A stretch of 37,144 bases of DNA, taken from contig JAPLCZ010000294.1 in the NCBI GenBank assembly GCA_026391915.1, positions 1-37,144 of the forward strand, read 5' to 3'. How positions within the stretch are numbered: the first letter of the stretch is position 1; each line of letters begins with the position of its first letter. Under the pieces are notes generated by a model, which saw only the letters and a list, made by a program, of their open reading frames with translations, searched no databases and had not been told where the DNA came from. The DNA is from Bacteroidota bacterium. GTDB lineage: Bacteria > Bacteroidota > Bacteroidia > CAILMK01. This document shows positions 28,249-37,144 of the stretch, piece by piece. A program made the position numbers and the translations under genes.

Positions 28249-28764
28249 TTAGGTGAGTTTCTTTTTGCCCAACATTACCGTGCCCACCATGGCTGCAATA
28301 AACAGAATGGATGAGATTTCAAATGGCAATACAAAGCGGGTGAAAAGTTCTTTACCTAAGTTTTTAACCAACCCAATGTTAGGGTCTTTAATAGCATCAA
28401 TAGGCATGGCGGTTGTGGTTTCAGCGCCTTTGAGAGCAGCAACCAATACCAATAGCAAGAGGCAACCTGAAACCACCGCAGCCAGTTTTAATATAATATT
28501 TTTATGAGGTTCCGATTCGCGGTTAAGGTTCAACATCATAATAGTAAACAGGAAAAGAACCATGATGGCACCTGCATATACAATGATATTTACCACAAAA
28601 AGGAACTGAGCATTCAACAAAAGAAAATGACCTGAAATAGCGAAGAAACACACCACCAAATACAAAACGCTATGCACAGGGTTTCGTGAAAAAACCACCA
28701 TCAATGCGCTAAAGATTGCCAGGGTTGACAATCCATAAAAAGCTACTTCGGAGATATTGTACAT
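28249..28764 (-). CDS. nuoJ: NADH-quinone oxidoreductase subunit J
   Basis: VVFSRNPVHSVLYLVVCFFAISGHFLLLNAQFLFVVNIIVYAGAIMVLFLFTIMML. Confidence 0.97.
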   Translation of the reverse strand: MYNISEVAFYGLSTLAIFSALMVVFSRNPVHSVLYLVVCFFAISGHFLLLNAQFLFVVNIIVYAGAIMVLFLFTIMMLNLNRESEPHKNIILKLAAVVSGCLLLLVLVAALKGAETTTAMPIDAIKDPNIGLVKNLGKELFTRFVLPFEISSILFIAAMVGTVMLGKKKLT

Positions 28765-28948
28765 TAATGGTTTTTAACAGCCCGCGAAATTAGCAACTCT
28801 TAGGTGAAATACTAAAATAAAAAGTAATCAGTAAACAGATATCAGTTTTCAGAAAAGAATCTTAATTCTTTATTTGTACTTCCTTTAAACTCCACTTTGC
28901 ATTTTAGTTTTTATGGATAACCGATTGCTGATGACTGAAAACTTTCTT

Positions 28949-29209
28949 TTACTCCTTCTTCTTCAGTTTCTCAAACTCTTTATTAATATGGCTTTGGGTT
29001 GGTCTGTAATAAGCACTCATATAATTAAAGGCTAGCCCAATTCCCCAACCTAGGCTGCACCATGCCGGCCAGTATCCGTTTGCCTCACCTTGTAGAAACC
29101 ATACACCCCACAAAAAGGCATTGACGATAAGGTATGTATATAAATGGGTTTTAAATTTTACTCTTGCTCTGGCAATATTCCAAAGTTCTTTGTCGTCCAT
29201 TTCTTCCAT
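28949..29209 (-). CDS. 2TM-domain small membrane protein
   Basis: FKTHLYTYLIVNAFLWGVWF...YWPAWCSLGWGIGLAFNYMSAY pattern. Confidence 0.85.
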   Translation of the reverse strand: MEEMDDKELWNIARARVKFKTHLYTYLIVNAFLWGVWFLQGEANGYWPAWCSLGWGIGLAFNYMSAYYRPTQSHINKEFEKLKKKE

Positions 29210-29255
29210 AATAATTATTTTTTTAGCGAAGGTAAGTAAGGTTTTACCAATTGAT

Positions 29256-30806
29256 TTAAGAAACAGAAATCCCTATCACCCCAAATTTTTCAATGGCTGT
29301 TTCAATCCTGATATTAGTTTCTGTTTTACCAATTACCTCTACCATTTCCCACACTGCAGGGCCGGCTGCTTGCCCACTAATCAGCACACGGAATAGTTGC
29401 ATATAATTGCCGGGTTTCAAATTCATTTCTGTTGCTGTTTGCTCATAGATGACTTGCAACTCAGCAGCAGTAAAATTTGCGGTGGTCTTAAACTTTTCAT
29501 TAACTGCTGTAAAAAATGCAGGACAGTTGGCGTCCCATTTTTTAGCAATAACGGATTCATCATAATGCATAGGGCGTAGGAAAAAGTAAGAGCCTAAACT
29601 CCAAAAATCTTTAAGAAAAGTTGCTTTTTCTTTTATCAACCCACAAACTTTTTGGAGGTATTCATCACTTACCTCAACATCATAATTAGCCAATGTAGGC
29701 TTAAATTCATTAGCCAAATAAGCGTTGTCTTTCGTTTTTAAATATTGATGGTTGTACCATTTGGCTTTTTCAAAATCAAACTTAGCCCCAGATTTACTCA
29801 CCCTCTCCAAAGTAAAAGATTCAACCAATTCATCCATGCTAAATAGTTCTTTGTTATCAGAGGGATGCCAGCCAAGCATGGCAAGTATATTAATATATGC
29901 TTCCGGCAGATAGCCAGCCTCACGGTAGCCGCTGCTCAGCTCACCACTTACGGGGTCATTCCAGTTGAGGGTGAAAACAGGGAATCCTAATCTATCACCA
30001 TCCCTTTTGCTGAGTTTTCCATTGCCATCAGGTTTTAAGATGAGGGGCAGATGCGCAAATTTTGGCATCACTTCTTCCCACCCTAAATATCTGTAAAGCA
30101 ACACATGAGTTGGTGCTGATGGTAACCATTCTTCACCCCTAATTACATGGCTTATTTGCATTAGGTAATCATCCACCACATTAGCAAGGTGGTAGGTTGG
30201 CATGCCGTCAGATTTAAAGAGAACTTTATCATCCAACTCAGCACTTTTCACCGTTACCCAGCCACGGATTACATCATGTAATTTTATTTCCTCATTGCGT
30301 GGAATTTTAATCCTGATAACGTAATGCTCACCGTTTTTGAGGCGTTGTTCCACCTCATCTTTTGGGAGGGATAGAGAGTTCTTCATATACTCCCTAGTGA
30401 TGTGGTCATACTTAGGAGAACTCATGCCGGCTTTGGTCATGCGTTCTCTCATTTCTTCTAACTCCTCATTAGTATCAAAAGCATAGTATGCGTTACCATT
30501 TTCAACCAATTGGTCAGCGTATTGGCGGTACATTTCTTTCCTTTCTGATTGGCGATATGGGCCATATTTGCCACCTACTCCAGGGCCTTCAGAGAAATTG
30601 AGGCCAGCCCATTTTAATGACTCTATTATATATCCCTCTGCACCGGGTACAAATCTGTTTTGGTCAGTATCTTCAATCCTGAGGATGAAATCTCCTCCCA
30701 TTTTTTTGGCAAAAAGATAATTGTAAAGTGCGGTGCGCACACCACCTAAATGCAACGGGCCTGTTGGTGAAGGCGCAAAACGTACACGTATTCTTCTATC
30801 ACTCAT
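29256..30806 (-). CDS. gltX: Glutamate-tRNA ligase
   Basis: RVRFAPSPTGPLHLGGVRTALYNYLFAK (HIGH region) and KLSKRDG (KMSKS region). Confidence 0.98.
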   Translation of the reverse strand: MSDRRIRVRFAPSPTGPLHLGGVRTALYNYLFAKKMGGDFILRIEDTDQNRFVPGAEGYIIESLKWAGLNFSEGPGVGGKYGPYRQSERKEMYRQYADQLVENGNAYYAFDTNEELEEMRERMTKAGMSSPKYDHITREYMKNSLSLPKDEVEQRLKNGEHYVIRIKIPRNEEIKLHDVIRGWVTVKSAELDDKVLFKSDGMPTYHLANVVDDYLMQISHVIRGEEWLPSAPTHVLLYRYLGWEEVMPKFAHLPLILKPDGNGKLSKRDGDRLGFPVFTLNWNDPVSGELSSGYREAGYLPEAYINILAMLGWHPSDNKELFSMDELVESFTLERVSKSGAKFDFEKAKWYNHQYLKTKDNAYLANEFKPTLANYDVEVSDEYLQKVCGLIKEKATFLKDFWSLGSYFFLRPMHYDESVIAKKWDANCPAFFTAVNEKFKTTANFTAAELQVIYEQTATEMNLKPGNYMQLFRVLISGQAAGPAVWEMVEVIGKTETNIRIETAIEKFGVIGISVS

Positions 30807-30825
30807 AATCGTAAAAATTAAAGTG

Positions 30826-30833
30826 CAAAGTTA
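30826..30833 (-). promoter_or_regulatory. Bacteroidota-type -7 box (TAACTTTG) upstream of gltX
   Basis: Reverse complement of caaagtta, 19 nt from the gltX ATG. Confidence 0.5.
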
Positions 30834-30866
30834 GGGTAGAGGCAGCCTGAATTTATCTATGGATTG

Positions 30867-32273
30867 TTAGATTGTCACCTCCGAACTCTTCCTCTTCTTC
30901 ACAAATTTCTTTAGCAAGGAGTGCTCAATTACCCTTTCAATAGGTTTTATTAAAAAGATAATTGCCATCTTGGCGGCAAGGCTCAGAAAATAATTTTCTG
31001 TGGACATGATGTGCATGGTGTGCTCTATGATAAAATCCTCCACAATAAAAAGTGCTATGGTTACAAAAAGAGTAATGGCTTTTGCTTTCCTATTAATTTT
31101 GCTTAGGGTGAGCTCATCAATGGTCTCTTGCAGCGCTACATTTTTTTGCTCTATCTCCAGCTTTTGCGCTTTTATGATTACGTTCTCTTTTTTGGTTTGT
31201 TCTGCCTCAAAAATCAATAGCATATTTTTGAGTTTTTTGGCGGCATCTTCATGTTCAACTTCCTCCCGTACCTCATGAAATTTCTTATAATGGTGTAGGC
31301 TTTTTTCTAAATCTTTTTGGTGTTCAAATAGTTTTGAGAGGGATAAATGAATCTGGTAAATTTTAGGTTTTACTTTTATTTCTTCGGCCAGTTTCATGGC
31401 TTTATTGAGCATTGCAATCGCATCATCAGCATTGCCCTCTTTAAATTTTATCTCGCCTAACTGAATGAAGTTGGTAATAGCGCCACCAAAATTTTTACTT
31501 TGCTCACGTACCTCCAAAGCTTGTTTTTGGTAATTCTCTGCCTGCAGATAATCGCCCACCTCCAAATAATAATTTCCCAAATCTGTGAGGGCTGTTGAGA
31601 TGGGAATTGAGTTGTTTATCTCTTGAGAAACTATAAGCGCTTTCTCTAAAACCTCTTTGGCTTCTGCAAACTTTTTTTGATGCAAATACACTTTCCCAAT
31701 CCCATTTAAAGTATTGGAAACCCAGATTTTATTTCCTAAAATTTCTGCCTTGGTGAGGATACTTTTATACAACTCCAACGCATCATCCAATTGGTGTAAA
31801 TCCGCATAAATTCCCGCGGTGTGATAGGTTGCCGCCATTTGGCTGTGGCTGAAATTTCCGGATTTATTAAGTTGTTCATAGCATTGTCGGGTATACTTAA
31901 GTGCCAAATCCACATTACCCAATGTGCGATAAGTTGCAGCCCTAATTCCGGCTGTTAAAGCCAAGCCATCATCCTCTTCATTCAGAGAAAATAGTTCATC
32001 TGCCTCATCACAAAACAAGAGAGTATTTTCGTAATCTTCTTTAAAAAAAGCATTTAAGACTAACACATATTTTGCATAGCAAAATTTGATTGGCTGGGCT
32101 ATTTTATTCTCATCTGCCCATGTATAAAAATCTGATGAAATGTTTTCTTTATCCGCCCTACTTAAAGGAGGGAAAATCTCCAGAAAATCAGTTATGTGCG
32201 TATGAAATTCTTGAGGAGAACAGTTTTTTAAATCTGATAAAATTATTTGAATTTTTTCTAAAGCAATCATCAA
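30867..32273 (-). CDS. TPR-repeat protein with C-terminal coiled coil and transmembrane segments
   Basis: Repeated TPR signatures (ATYHTAGIYADLHQLDDALELYKS; TALTDLGNYYLEVGDYLQAENYQKQAL), then KLEIEQKNVALQETIDEL and hydrophobic helices. Confidence 0.85.
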   Translation of the reverse strand: MMIALEKIQIILSDLKNCSPQEFHTHITDFLEIFPPLSRADKENISSDFYTWADENKIAQPIKFCYAKYVLVLNAFFKEDYENTLLFCDEADELFSLNEEDDGLALTAGIRAATYRTLGNVDLALKYTRQCYEQLNKSGNFSHSQMAATYHTAGIYADLHQLDDALELYKSILTKAEILGNKIWVSNTLNGIGKVYLHQKKFAEAKEVLEKALIVSQEINNSIPISTALTDLGNYYLEVGDYLQAENYQKQALEVREQSKNFGGAITNFIQLGEIKFKEGNADDAIAMLNKAMKLAEEIKVKPKIYQIHLSLSKLFEHQKDLEKSLHHYKKFHEVREEVEHEDAAKKLKNMLLIFEAEQTKKENVIIKAQKLEIEQKNVALQETIDELTLSKINRKAKAITLFVTIALFIVEDFIIEHTMHIMSTENYFLSLAAKMAIIFLIKPIERVIEHSLLKKFVKKRKSSEVTI

Positions 32274-33521
32274 TTATTCCTTAACCAATTTTGTAACTTT
32301 TACGCCCCTCTCATCCATAATTTTTAAGAGGTAAATTCCTTTATTCAGTTGGCTTATGTTTGCTTTGGTTTCACCTTTTATTTTGCCTGATAGGATTATT
32401 TGCCCTGACATATTCACCAGAGTAAAATGAGCATTTGAAGTCCTGTTTTCATTTCGGATTGTTAAAATATTTTTAGCAGGATTTGGATAGATTTGGTAAG
32501 CCATTTCACCACCAGTTATTGGTTGAATGGCATTAAGCGGAGTATAGAAATACACCTTTCTGATGGAGGTATCCCACTTACTAAAAGCATTATTGTAATG
32601 GAACAAATACTCCTCTAAATAATTGCCATCTTTATCATAAGTGATGGAATCTTTTGTGCCGGTTTGTATTTCCCATTGGCTGGTGAAATAGGCTTCGCCT
32701 ACAAATAAAATATTGTTGCCAAAGGTGTCATACCTGTGTCTGTTTTGCTCACTAAATCCCCATGTACTACTGGTGAGGTCATATAATTCCACTGTGGAGT
32801 CCAGCATATTTCCGCGCCAGTCATACTTAATTTTTACGCGGTTGAAGTTCACAAAACCAGTTCCGAAATTTACCTGTACTGTAAATCCTGTAGGTTTAAA
32901 TTCGCCACCTTTTAACCCCGTAACATTAGAGAGTTTTGCCAGTAATTTCCAAGCCCCAGCTGACCATGCATTCACTGCACCGGAAGTTATTTTGCCGGAA
33001 GTATCGGCATTAAAAAGAAACTGATTTTGGTTTAACCAAGTGCTTGTAGCAGCATCATATTTTTGAAAAGTCACCGTTTTTATTGTTCCTTTTGGATTGG
33101 AATAATCGAAAATAATTTTACTGCCAGATGCGCCTACCCAAGTTTTTGTAGTAGTATCCCAACTTTCCCTGAAATAATAATTAGGCAGTCCGTCTTTTTC
33201 GTAGCCAACGCTATCTCTTAGATTATTTACCCAACCCAAAGTTATGGTATCCCAAATTTGATTGAGGTTATAGATTATTCTTTTTGCAGAATCCTTTTTA
33301 ATAAAAGAACGGTCTTGGTTTTTGTATTTTTTGTTGACGAGATTTTGGTTGGTTGCCACCGTGCTTGCAGTTAAATAGGTGTAAAAAGTTCTGGAGGCAG
33401 TATCCCATTTCCCTGTACTATCAGGTAAAAAATTAACCACATATTGTATTGGCTTATTGGGTTGAGAAAAAGCCAATCCTGCGCAAAGCAATATGGCTAT
33501 TGAAAGTAAAATGCGTTTCAT
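32274..33521 (-). CDS. Secreted protein with T9SS type A C-terminal sorting domain
   Basis: Signal peptide MKRILLSIAILLCAGLAFS; C-terminal YQIYPNPAKNILTIRNENR...LNKGIYLLKIMDERGVKVTKLVKE. Confidence 0.88.
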   Translation of the reverse strand: MKRILLSIAILLCAGLAFSQPNKPIQYVVNFLPDSTGKWDTASRTFYTYLTASTVATNQNLVNKKYKNQDRSFIKKDSAKRIIYNLNQIWDTITLGWVNNLRDSVGYEKDGLPNYYFRESWDTTTKTWVGASGSKIIFDYSNPKGTIKTVTFQKYDAATSTWLNQNQFLFNADTSGKITSGAVNAWSAGAWKLLAKLSNVTGLKGGEFKPTGFTVQVNFGTGFVNFNRVKIKYDWRGNMLDSTVELYDLTSSTWGFSEQNRHRYDTFGNNILFVGEAYFTSQWEIQTGTKDSITYDKDGNYLEEYLFHYNNAFSKWDTSIRKVYFYTPLNAIQPITGGEMAYQIYPNPAKNILTIRNENRTSNAHFTLVNMSGQIILSGKIKGETKANISQLNKGIYLLKIMDERGVKVTKLVKE

Positions 33522-33523
33522 AT

Positions 33524-34063
33524 TTATGATTCTTTTGTGTTGATTTTTAGTAGTTGGTCTATCTGCAAATTCAGCAAATCCAGATAAAATTTATTGGTGA
33601 TTTCGTTGTCTTTAAAATGGCTTTCAATACCCACCATTCTGGGTTTGATGGGCAGCACAAATACACCTACATAATTGAGGATATCCGTGAGGTGACTCAT
33701 TGCCAAGGAAGAGCCCTGCGTGCCAGAAGAAATACCAATCAGTGCTGCATATTTTCCTCTGAAAGAATTGGGGAAATTCAACCCATCAATAAATGATTTT
33801 AATATCCCGGGGAAAGAGCCGTTATACTCAGGCACCACAAAAACAAATTTGCTGGAGGCACTAATTAAAGCTTGCATATCTACAAAATCCTGATGAGGGA
33901 TTTTGTCATCCTCATAAAGTGAATAAACAAAATCTTTTGGTAGATGTTTCAAATCTATGATGTTGCTTTCTATCCCTCTTTCTTTTAGCAATGATGAATA
34001 AAGATTTGCCACCCTTCTGCTAAAAGAGCCTTTCCTATTTGTGCCGGATATAATAGTAACCAC
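33524..34063 (-). CDS. NADPH-dependent FMN reductase family protein (GTG start)
   Basis: VTIISGTNRKGSFSRRVA, FVVPEYNGSFPGILKSFIDGL, GISSGTQGSSLAMSHL. Confidence 0.92.
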   Translation of the reverse strand: MVTIISGTNRKGSFSRRVANLYSSLLKERGIESNIIDLKHLPKDFVYSLYEDDKIPHQDFVDMQALISASSKFVFVVPEYNGSFPGILKSFIDGLNFPNSFRGKYAALIGISSGTQGSSLAMSHLTDILNYVGVFVLPIKPRMVGIESHFKDNEITNKFYLDLLNLQIDQLLKINTKES

Positions 34064-34067
34064 ACTG

Positions 34068-34075
34068 CAAAAGTA
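34068..34075 (-). promoter_or_regulatory. Bacteroidota-type -7 box (TACTTTTG) 4 nt before the FMN reductase GTG
   Basis: Reverse complement of caaaagta: TACTTTTG-cagt-GTG. Confidence 0.45.
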
Positions 34076-34082
34076 GTTAGAA

Positions 34083-34442
34083 TCAATTCATCTCGGAGTC
34101 CCACTCTGCCAAGGCATCCTGATAAGTTCGGTTAAGAGCTTCGGCTGTTATAAATGGGATAGGTTGTCCGTTTTTTATGGAAGCTTCAAAGGCTTCCAAT
34201 ACCTCAAGGCATTTATGCCAAGGGTGGCTTACGGCAGTCATATTAGAATTTTTTAAAGCTCTAATAACAAAAACAAGATGAAATAAAAAGCCTTCAAAAA
34301 TTTTCTCTTGTTCAGGCTTCCAGCTTTCCATACCCAGCAAGTAGTTATAATTTTTGAATAAATCAGGAAGGCTTTTTCCAATCACCTTAAGGGCTTCCCA
34401 AGTATGGTTTTCGCTTTGATAATTTAACGGATTAGTTTTCAT
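34083..34442 (-). CDS. Hypothetical protein
   Basis: 119-aa ORF, no family recognised. Confidence 0.65.
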   Translation of the reverse strand: MKTNPLNYQSENHTWEALKVIGKSLPDLFKNYNYLLGMESWKPEQEKIFEGFLFHLVFVIRALKNSNMTAVSHPWHKCLEVLEAFEASIKNGQPIPFITAEALNRTYQDALAEWDSEMN

Positions 34443-34612
34443 TGCAATTTGTGTTTAGGTGGATTTTGCCTAAATGGTAAAAAAATATCTTTGTAGTAAC
34501 CTTTGGTTTTTAGCCCAATTTGATGGCAACTTAAAAAAATATTTTTATTTTTTCATAGTTTATTAAGAATATGCTTAATTTCGGGATGCCAAATTTTTAA
34601 ACATAACACGCT

Positions 34613-37144
34613 ATGAAAAAAATCTCACTGCCAAAATTACTTCTTCTTTTTTCTTTCTTTTTAGCTTTTAGCTTCACCTCCAAAGCTGACCATATGCTTG
34701 GTTCGGATATCTCTTGGAAGTGCATTGGAAAGGACTCGTTTATTGTTACGGTTGCTGTTTATAGGGACTGTAATGGTATCTCTATGCCCGCATCTGATTT
34801 TACCTTAACACCAAAAACAAAAGGTTGCAAAGGGTACAACACCGCTGTTACAATCAGTTGCAAAATGACTGGAGGAAAAGATATTACCCCAACCTGCAAA
34901 AAAAGTTGCAGCCGTTGTGGTAAAAAATCAAACACCAATTATGGTGACCAAAGCTGCAAATTTCCTTATGGGATAGAGCAGTATTTTATGACTGCAAGGG
35001 TAATTCTACCCAGTTCAAAATACTCCAGCACTTGTTGTGAGTTTGAAATTGCATGGACACAATGCTGCCGCAGCGCGGGTATCACAACTGGTGGTACATG
35101 GGGAAATTTTTGGGTAACTGCTACCCTCAACCGCTGTGCTAAGCCTTGCAATAGTTCTCCATATTTTACTAATCCGCCTGTTGCTATTGTTTGCAAAGGG
35201 CAGTGCATCACCTTTAATAATGGAGTAAATGATGATGATATAGATTCTGCAGGTAATGCAGATTCTTTAGTTTTTAGTTTTACAAAACCAATGGGAGCTG
35301 CTGGTACTCCGGTACCCTACTCTAGCCCCTATAAATATAATATACCTTTAAAATTTACTGGGTTTCCTGATGCTACTAAAAAATGGGACCCACCAAAATG
35401 TGAGGGATTACATTTAGACTCCGCAACAGGTGATTTACAATTTAAAGCAACAAAAGCAGAAATAACTATAGTAGGATTTCTTGTTCAAGAATATGCAAAG
35501 GATGCAAGTGGCAAAGTTTATAAAAAGGGTGAAACGCGGCGAGATGTACAGCTTATTATTATGGATTGCAAGACCAATCACGTACCTACTTTATCAGGGA
35601 TTGATGGAACAACATTAACTGATGCTGACTTCTGTGTAAACCAATTCAAATGCTTCACCATCAACTCCTATGATGAGGATTCAAAAGATACGGTACAAGT
35701 AAGTTGGAATAAAGGAATACCAGGTGCAACCTTTACCGTTGAAACAAAAAAGCAACATCCAAAATCAATATTTTGTTGGAAACCCGGGCCACAGCATGTG
35801 CGTACTTATCCGTATTCATTTATTGTAAATGGCGTTGATGATGCCTGTCCTCTTAATGGTCGTGTTTCGCGTTCATTCAGGGTGAGAGTTCACCCATCGC
35901 CAGAAATTCAAGTGATTGATTCATTTAAAGGATGTGGAGATGTAGTACTTTATGCTTTCCCTAAAAATAATTCAGTAGTGAGTAGATATGTTTGGTCTTT
36001 GGAAGACGCAGACCATTCTTACATTGCATATGGTAATAGAATTTCGCATCATTACAGAAAGGCTGGTACCTATAAATGGAGATTAGATGCTGAGAATCCT
36101 TGGAAGTGCGTTTCTTCTGATAGTGGCTCCATAACCATACCTCCATATGTACAGGTTGAGTTGCCCAATGATACGGCTATTTGTAATAGTGGGGGCTCAA
36201 AAATAACTATTACAGGCACTTACGGCAAAGGTAAACCTTTCTATAAACTTATATGGAGTACTGGGGATACAGGTACAAACACAATTACTGTTAATGTAAC
36301 AAGAGATACCGCCATCTACCTACAGATAAAAGACCAGCAACCTTGTATAAATGCGGATACCATGCACATTTTTGCACGCACTCCGCCCAAACCAAAATTA
36401 ATGGATGGGCGAAGTTGCCCCAACACAACAGTTTCATTGCAAGATACCAATATTAAATACAAAGCAATATATGTTTGGACTGATGCCAATAGTGGTGGAT
36501 ACCTTGGTAACTCAAGTGTGCTTTCGGTAAAAGACTCGGGGCAATATGCATTAAAAGTTACAGATAGTTTTGGTTGTGTAGGCTTTGATACCGCCAATGT
36601 TTTCTTTAACCCAATAGTAAATGTAGTGCCCAAAAAATATAATGGTTGCTTGAATGATACTGCTTATATGGATGGTGGAATTGGAGACCCAAATGCAGTT
36701 TGGACTTGGAAAACTTTTGACAATCCTCCCAAAGTAATTGGTACCGGCAAAAAGCTTCAATATCCTTTAAGCACCAACAAAAATCAATACTTTATGGTAA
36801 CGGTATCTCAAACTTATAAGGGGGTTACTTGTTCTGATTCTGATACTATAACATTAACTGTTAATCCAAAACCATCTCTTAAAATATTTAATTTCCCTGA
36901 TCTCTGTACCAGTACAGCACCAGTTGACCTCTCAACATATGTGAGCAATTCTGGCGGCACCTGGAGTATCCTCTCCCCTAGCCCTGCTGCTGGAGTACAG
37001 CTCAACTTTTTATACCCCGCCAAAGCAGGCATAGGTACTCATAAATTGCAATACTATTATAAGAGCCCAGCCACCGGTTGCGATACCACTTTATTTACCC
37101 AAGTAACTATAGATGATATCCCAAAAGTATTTGCGGGCAATGAC
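34613..37144 (+). CDS. 5' portion of a large secreted SprB/PKD-like adhesin, runs off the window
   Basis: ATG 34613 MKKISLPKLLLLFSFFLAFSFTSKADHMLGSDISWKCIGKDSFIVTVAVYRDCNG...; reaches the window end in phase as ...DIPKVFAGND; not in the ORF track because no stop codon is present. Confidence 0.85.
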   Translation, partial: MKKISLPKLLLLFSFFLAFSFTSKADHMLGSDISWKCIGKDSFIVTVAVYRDCNGISMPASDFTLTPKTKGCKGYNTAVTISCKMTGGKDITPTCKKSCSRCGKKSNTNYGDQSCKFPYGIEQYFMTARVILPSSKYSSTCCEFEIAWTQCCRSAGITTGGTWGNFWVTATLNRCAKPCNSSPYFTNPPVAIVCKGQCITFNNGVNDDDIDSAGNADSLVFSFTKPMGAAGTPVPYSSPYKYNIPLKFTGFPDATKKWDPPKCEGLHLDSATGDLQFKATKAEITIVGFLVQEYAKDASGKVYKKGETRRDVQLIIMDCKTNHVPTLSGIDGTTLTDADFCVNQFKCFTINSYDEDSKDTVQVSWNKGIPGATFTVETKKQHPKSIFCWKPGPQHVRTYPYSFIVNGVDDACPLNGRVSRSFRVRVHPSPEIQVIDSFKGCGDVVLYAFPKNNSVVSRYVWSLEDADHSYIAYGNRISHHYRKAGTYKWRLDAENPWKCVSSDSGSITIPPYVQVELPNDTAICNSGGSKITITGTYGKGKPFYKLIWSTGDTGTNTITVNVTRDTAIYLQIKDQQPCINADTMHIFARTPPKPKLMDGRSCPNTTVSLQDTNIKYKAIYVWTDANSGGYLGNSSVLSVKDSGQYALKVTDSFGCVGFDTANVFFNPIVNVVPKKYNGCLNDTAYMDGGIGDPNAVWTWKTFDNPPKVIGTGKKLQYPLSTNKNQYFMVTVSQTYKGVTCSDSDTITLTVNPKPSLKIFNFPDLCTSTAPVDLSTYVSNSGGTWSILSPSPAAGVQLNFLYPAKAGIGTHKLQYYYKSPATGCDTTLFTQVTIDDIPKVFAGND

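Noticed and set aside
28801-28945. cagttttcag / ctgatgactgaaaac partial inverted repeat
   Set aside because: Resembles repeat debris but arms are short and imperfect; insufficient to call a feature.

Overview
The window is a chromosomal segment from a Bacteroidota-like genome. Evidence for this is the TAnnTTTG promoter boxes, type IX secretion (T9SS) sorting domains, and a SprB/PKD-type adhesin start. Housekeeping content: tRNA-Leu(CAA), a glycine-rich RRM protein, mnmE, gltX, and a split respiratory complex I locus. nuoA-E lie on + at 5278-8508. nuoJ-K-L-M-N lie on - at 22332-28764. nuoF/G/H/I are not visible in the window. Accessory content between and around these: two-component signalling genes, including a PAS histidine kinase whose ATPase N-box is deleted and frameshifted; an sxtI/J/K-like carbamoyltransferase module with a DUF5989-like microprotein absent from the ORF track; T9SS cargo; lipoproteins; and orphan proteins. 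The observations most worth a second look are: (1) a HEPN/MNT (HepT/MntA-type) toxin-antitoxin pair fitted with almost no spacer between nuoK and nuoL, with hepT apparently lacking a canonical start codon; (2) a palindromic REP/MITE-like element lying in frame inside the MnmE G domain, with a structurally matching intergenic element 17 kb away; (3) the deleted N-box in the PAS kinase; (4) a small two-motif minisatellite that is open on both strands; and (5) promoter -7 boxes 1-4 nt from start codons, suggesting leaderless mRNAs. All family calls come from reading motifs. No database search was run.
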